A stretch of DNA of 64,000 nucleotides, taken from Rapana venosa. Taxonomy: Eukaryota; Mollusca; Gastropoda; Neogastropoda; Muricidae. Below are positions 59,568 through 64,000 of this stretch, piece after piece; within the stretch, counting starts at the first letter, position 1, and every line of letters starts with the position of its first letter. The translations under genes were made by a program, and so were the position numbers. The stretch lies in contig CM054158.1 of NCBI GenBank assembly GCA_028751875.1, positions 54,519,360-54,583,359 on the forward strand, given 5' to 3'. The notes below the pieces were generated by a model. It did not search any database, had not been told where the DNA came from, and worked only from the letters and a program-made list of their open reading frames with translations.

Positions 59568-61943
59568 AATACAAAAACCCCCCGTATGCCCCCCCCCCCA
59601 CCAAAAATAAGATACACCGCACTATTTGAGATGGCTATATTTGCCCACTTAATCCTCGATTTTAAAAGAACAATAAAATGATAGAATAAAGATAATAAAA
59701 ACAGAAACCCCACATGTTCGAATGTTTCTCTACAGCTTTCGATCAGCACACATGTTACACGCACATGCACTCACAGGACACATGTCATCTCCTATCATGT
59801 TTTTGTCAGATATCTAAGTAGCTCAGAAATGCACACTGACTAGTGGTTGTCTCTATCGTCGTGTGTTGGAGATGATGCGGAGTGCTGATGTCTCCCTAAA
59901 ACACTGGCGACTGTCTGATACATTGTGGGGTTCTGGAGCTGTGGAGCCGGGGGAAGTCGTGTGTCCATGGGATAGTGTTGTGTGTCGTTGGTCACAAGTG
60001 TGAATGTAGGTGTGTGTGCGCGATTTTTTGCTTCGTTATGGCAGCTAGGTTTGTGTTATGTCTCACACCTTTTCGCGTGCCCTGGGGTAGCTTGTCTGTT
60101 GTTTGTAGCGGTCTGTATTCAGTCGGTGTTAGTCTCGGCTTCTGACTGGCCGGCATGGTTTGATGGTTTCCGGTGGGATAGAATGTCTGAGGGAAGCGTA
60201 TACTGGTTTTACCTCTGTGGGAGAGTGGACTGTAGCTCAGCATGCTAGTACAGAGTACTTTTTATTCTGTGAGGTAGCCAAGACCCTCTCTGCGGCAGAT
60301 GTGGATTGAAGATTCGTGTGTGCTCGTTCTGTTGTCTCAATAAACACCTAAGTCTGCCCTCCTAGGCGGTATGGAATTCGCGTAAGAGAGGACTCTGTGA
60401 AAAGCATGTCGACTGTATTACGGGATTGTCGTTCCTTGCACATTCACTCGGGAGGGAGGATGGAGGACGGCCTGTTTAGGAGTGGCATGGGGGAAGTACT
60501 TTTGTTCGCAGGTGGATCAGTTTTGTCCCACTCTGCTATTTGTGCTCACCGGAGGCCTTGCTGCTTTTACTCAGTGTTGATCGCCGCACATATCCGTGCA
60601 GTAAGCGTTGAGCGCCCGTCTCTGAATGCGGTGGAGTTCTACGCCGGAGCATCTGTCTTGTGTCGTGTCTGGCTTGCAGACTTCTTGGTGTGTGTACTGT
60701 GTCTGGCTTGCTTGCGTCCTACACGACTAGCGTGTTGCAGCTACTAGCTGCAGGTCGCTCGCCAGAACGACATGCTTCTTGTATCTGACTCCAGAACAAC
60801 CCTTCAGGCTGCTCGCTCTGTCTCGATCAAACAGGTCGTCATCACTGGCCTTGCTGGGATGATTTTTTGTTGGAAGGATATTGATCAGGGTGTACTAGTG
60901 TTTCTAAAAAACGTTTTAGAGGCGGTGGATAGGGTGAGCTAGTAATTGCGTGTGTGAGATGTGTGAGGAAGTGAGTGTTGCTGTTTTTGGTTTGATGTGG
61001 ACGCGTTAAGGTATGTTGTGGTGCGGGTGGTATGTATGTCATCTCGCGCCGCTCGTTCTTGTTCGAGGCTATCTCCGCAGGCCGTAGCCCGCCACCCTCC
61101 CCTTCTGCTATCTCCCCACCCCCGCCGTCCCCCCCCTATCCCCCCCCCGTGCTTTGCTCGCGCGATAATCGCTTGCCGCCCCCCCCCCCCCTCCGCCCAG
61201 TGCAGACTACTCTGCCGTCCCGCGGTCGCTCCCCGCCCCCCGCTCCCCCGCGCCTCGCTTTATCGTGTTGTGTACAGAGCTGTGATTGCAAGTGTCAGCT
61301 TCAATGGTTCTGTCGGCTCTCCCACAGAGATATGCTGTCCCGCCCCGCCCCCCCACCTGCTTCAAACTTGCTTAGATATTGTATTCCATTGTTGTGTGTT
61401 CCTGTTGTTCTTCCAAGTCCTGCGTGGTCGCGCGCTGTCGCTCGGTGCGCTATGTCTTCGACTGTGGAGTGATTGTGTCCTTTAGTTCTGTGTCCCTTGG
61501 TTGTGACTGAGTGTTTGTTGCTGTTTCTTGGTAGTATTGTTGGATGTTGTGTTTGACGTCTTTGAAACTTGACTGTAAGTTTGAGGCAGATTTTCTTTCA
61601 ATTGATGTGACTGCGTTTTTTGGCTGTTTGATGTTCGGTTGGTTGTTGTGATGCGCGCTCTTTCATCTATCTTTATGGGTTCTTTTTTGTTCTTTATACT
61701 TCAGATGGTTTCGGCTGTTGAGTTTTCGCTCCTGTTGGGATATTTGTTGATATTTGAGTTTTGGTGTGTTGATTTCTTTATGCATTGTTGGAGGATAGTG
61801 AGAGTGGCCGCAAGGAGTTGTTTGCCGGAGCATCGTTATCGTTGCTACGTTTGTCAGTTGAAGAGAGTGATGTGGTTTCCTTGCAATCTTCTTCAATGTG
61901 AGCATTTGTGTTCTTTGTCTTTTGTGCTTGTTAGTGACGGTTT

Positions 61944-62543
61944 GAAGCAGAAACAACAGATGTTGCCTCTGTAACACCTCATTTAGACACTTGAAGCTGA
62001 AACATCAGAATGTTGCTCTCATCTTATTGCAGAAAAACTTGGAGCTGAAACTCAGAATGTTGCTCTCTCTATTCAAAAACATGAAGCTGATAACATCAAA
62101 ATGTTGCTCTCATCTTTATTCAGAAAACCTTGAAGTCTGAATCCATCAGAATGTTGCTCTCTCTTATTTTCAGAAAACTTGAAGCTGAAACATCAGAAGT
62201 TTGCTTGCTCTCTCTATTCAGAAAACTTGGAGCTAAACATCAATTGGTCAATTCAATGAAAAATCTGGGCCGGCATAATAAGGGACACAACTTTTTTTGA
62301 CTTATCCGGGATTCAGCAGTTTATTGCTCCTTCAGTTGACAGCCATTACTTGCGCCATTCCATCTGAAATACACAGCACCGCACTCCCTCCTTCTCAACT
62401 TACACACACAGTCACTCCACACTCACGCAACAACACACACACACACAACACACACAACACTCCACGACACATACACACACACACACACATCTCACACACA
62501 TACTTACACACACACACACACACACCACACACACACAGCACAA

Positions 62544-62576
<33 letters not shown>

Positions 62577-62880
62577 TACACCACACACACCACACACACA
62601 CACTCCACTACACAAACTTACACACACACACACACACCACGCACACAACACGCACACACCACCCACATACACACTCACACACACCACACACAGCACACCA
62701 CACACACACAAACACACAGAAACACACACACACACACATCACACCCCACACAACCATTTTCTTCATTTTAATTCAGATTTTTGCTTGGGTTTTTAGTAGG
62801 TTGCATAAAGCTTTAATTATGTCATTTCTGCTGTTTGTTTTCATTACGCTGGGTGTGTGTTTTGGGAGGTGGTACCAGTG
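61944..62880. repeat. Third, altered version of the minisatellite-CA segment
   Basis: After copy B ends, the sequence enters the same 51-bp-type units (CTTGAAGCTGAAACATCAGA to about 62235). It then repeats the segment found at 35900-36400 with many small deletions: GGACACAACTT, TTATCCGGGATTCA, CAGTTTATTGCTCCTT, CTTGCGCCATTCC, a CA-rich region to 62755, TTTTGCTTGG-like and ACGCTGGGT. Confidence 0.82.
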
Positions 62881-62884
62881 CGTA

Positions 62885-62984
62885 CTTGACCACGTGCGTG
62901 CGTGCGTGCGTGCGTGGTGTGAGGTGTGTGTGTGCGTGTGTGTGTGTGTGCGCGCGCGCGTGTGCGTTTGAGGAGAGAGAGAGC

Positions 62985-63020
<36 letters not shown>

Positions 63021-63048
63021 TGTGTGTGTGTATTGTGTGTGTGGAGAG
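62885..63048. repeat. (GTGC)n, (TG)n, (CG)n and (GA)n compound microsatellite
   Basis: GTGCGTGC units, TG array, CGCGCGCG at about 62950, then GA array at about 62972-63017 and TG array. Confidence 0.92.
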
Positions 63049-63229
63049 ACCACATGTGCATATCTCCTCTGCCCTGTCTCTTCTCTGTCTGTTTCTTTGT
63101 CTCTCTCTGTCTTTTGTCTCTCTCTGTCTTTGTCTCTCTCTGTCCTCTGTCTGTCTGTCTCTCTCTCTGTCTGTCCTCAGTTTGTCTTCTGTCTTTCTCC
63201 GTCTCTGCATGTCGCTTCACAACTATGGA
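63049..63229. repeat. CTCTGT-rich tract
   Basis: TCTCTGTCT-type units interspersed with GTCCTC; pyrimidine-rich plus strand. Confidence 0.85.
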
Positions 63230-63885
63230 CACATACATGCACACATACAGATATCCATACATTCACACATACACATATGCATGCACCAGATAACCCATTC
63301 ATTCACACGATGCACATATGTATACACAACATACAGATAACCCATAACATATCGACACATAACACATAATGCATGCACCCACACAGATACCCATCACAAT
63401 CACACACACATAATGCATGCACACATACATAATATACCCATAACATTCACACATACACATATGCATGCACACATACAAAATTACCCATACAATCACAGAC
63501 ATACACATAATGCATGCACACATACAGATACCCATACATTCACACATACTCATAATGCATGCCACACATACAGATACCCAAAACAATCACACTTACACAT
63601 AATGCATGCACACAAACATATACCATACACCACACATACACATAATGCATTAGCAACACATATCAGAAACCCATACATCCACATACACTATCAATGCACA
63701 CATACACGTACATATACCATAACATTCACACATAACACATAAGCCATGCACACATACATGATTAAACCCACACATTCACACATACACATATGGCATGCTC
63801 ACGTACACATACCCATATTATTCACACATACACATATGCATGCTCACGTACAGACACCTTCCAATCACACAGACAAACGAGCACG
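63230..63885. repeat. Minisatellite of about 45 bp containing ATGCATGCACACATAC
   Basis: About fourteen units of the form CATTCACACATACACATA plus ATGCATGCACACATACAG plus ATACCCATA, with one- or two-base length differences between units. Almost free of G except in the GCATGC core. Confidence 0.9.
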
Positions 63886-64000
63886 TACAACCTACCTACA
63901 CAACACGAACACACATTGCTATCCTGCAGTCCACACAGCGGTCAGAGAAAAGTGACCCTTCTGACCTGAAGAAGGCAGACCCAGCCTGAAGAAGGTGCTG
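63886..64000. other. End of window, unassigned
   Basis: Unique sequence containing two CCTGAAGAAGG blocks about 20 bp apart (near 63967 and 63986). Continues beyond the window. Confidence 0.4.

Larger units (their letters stand above)
52211..61943 (+). repeat. 9,733-bp exact direct repeat, copy B
   Basis: Identical in every compared stretch to 35827-45559 at an offset of 16,384 bp, including microsatellite and homopolymer lengths. Most likely the same locus assembled twice; a very recent duplication is the alternative. Confidence 0.95.

Noticed and set aside
35827..61943. The identical blocks as long terminal repeats of a giant retroelement
   Set aside because: Edges lie in or near a minisatellite, lack TG...CA ends, and the spacer has no gag-pol or integrase motifs.

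Overview
The window is metazoan nuclear DNA made almost entirely of transposon remnants and simple repeats. There is no prokaryotic gene organisation. The dense (CA/TG)n arrays, the mix of RTE-, CR1/L2- and RNase-H-bearing LINEs, a short SINE and a Polinton-type polymerase relic together suggest an invertebrate, most likely a lophotrochozoan such as a gastropod mollusc. That placement is an inference from repeat content, because no host gene is recognisable enough to settle it.

Layout. 1-2.6 kb: a heavily broken family-B DNA polymerase of Polinton/Maverick type (- strand). 3.8-6.9 kb: an RTE-type LINE (+) ending in poly(A), with inflated homopolymers. 7233-7732: a 500-N gap. 8.3-9.4 kb: a SINE copy and a LINE RNase H remnant. 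10.3 kb: one possible host exon. 11.9-18.6 kb (-): the best-preserved element, a CR1-like LINE whose ORF1 region carries a coiled coil and an SGNH hydrolase with all catalytic residues, followed downstream by an endonuclease/reverse transcriptase. 19.4-20.4 kb (-): an RTE fragment. 20.4-21.9 and 32.5-34.1 kb (+): two copies of one LINE 3' end, the second interrupted by the SINE. 22.3-31.6 kb: minisatellites, triplet repeats, a polypurine tract of about 1 kb and unassigned sequence.

34.9-64 kb is dominated by an apparent assembly problem. Block 35827-45559 recurs at 52211-61943 with an offset of exactly 16,384 bp (2^14) and no length difference, even across a 64-nt C run. The breakpoints lie in or near a 51-bp minisatellite. 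The sequence before the second copy, and the sequence after it, look like indel-rich versions of the start of the first copy. I read this as one locus represented up to three times. Inside the block is a very degraded CR1/L2-like LINE (-).

No functional gene network can be described. The only coherent biology is retrotransposition: the esterase-ORF1 LINE, and a LINE/SINE pair sharing a hairpin-bearing 3' tail. Consensus quality varies along the window, so many frameshifts may be sequencing errors rather than mutations.
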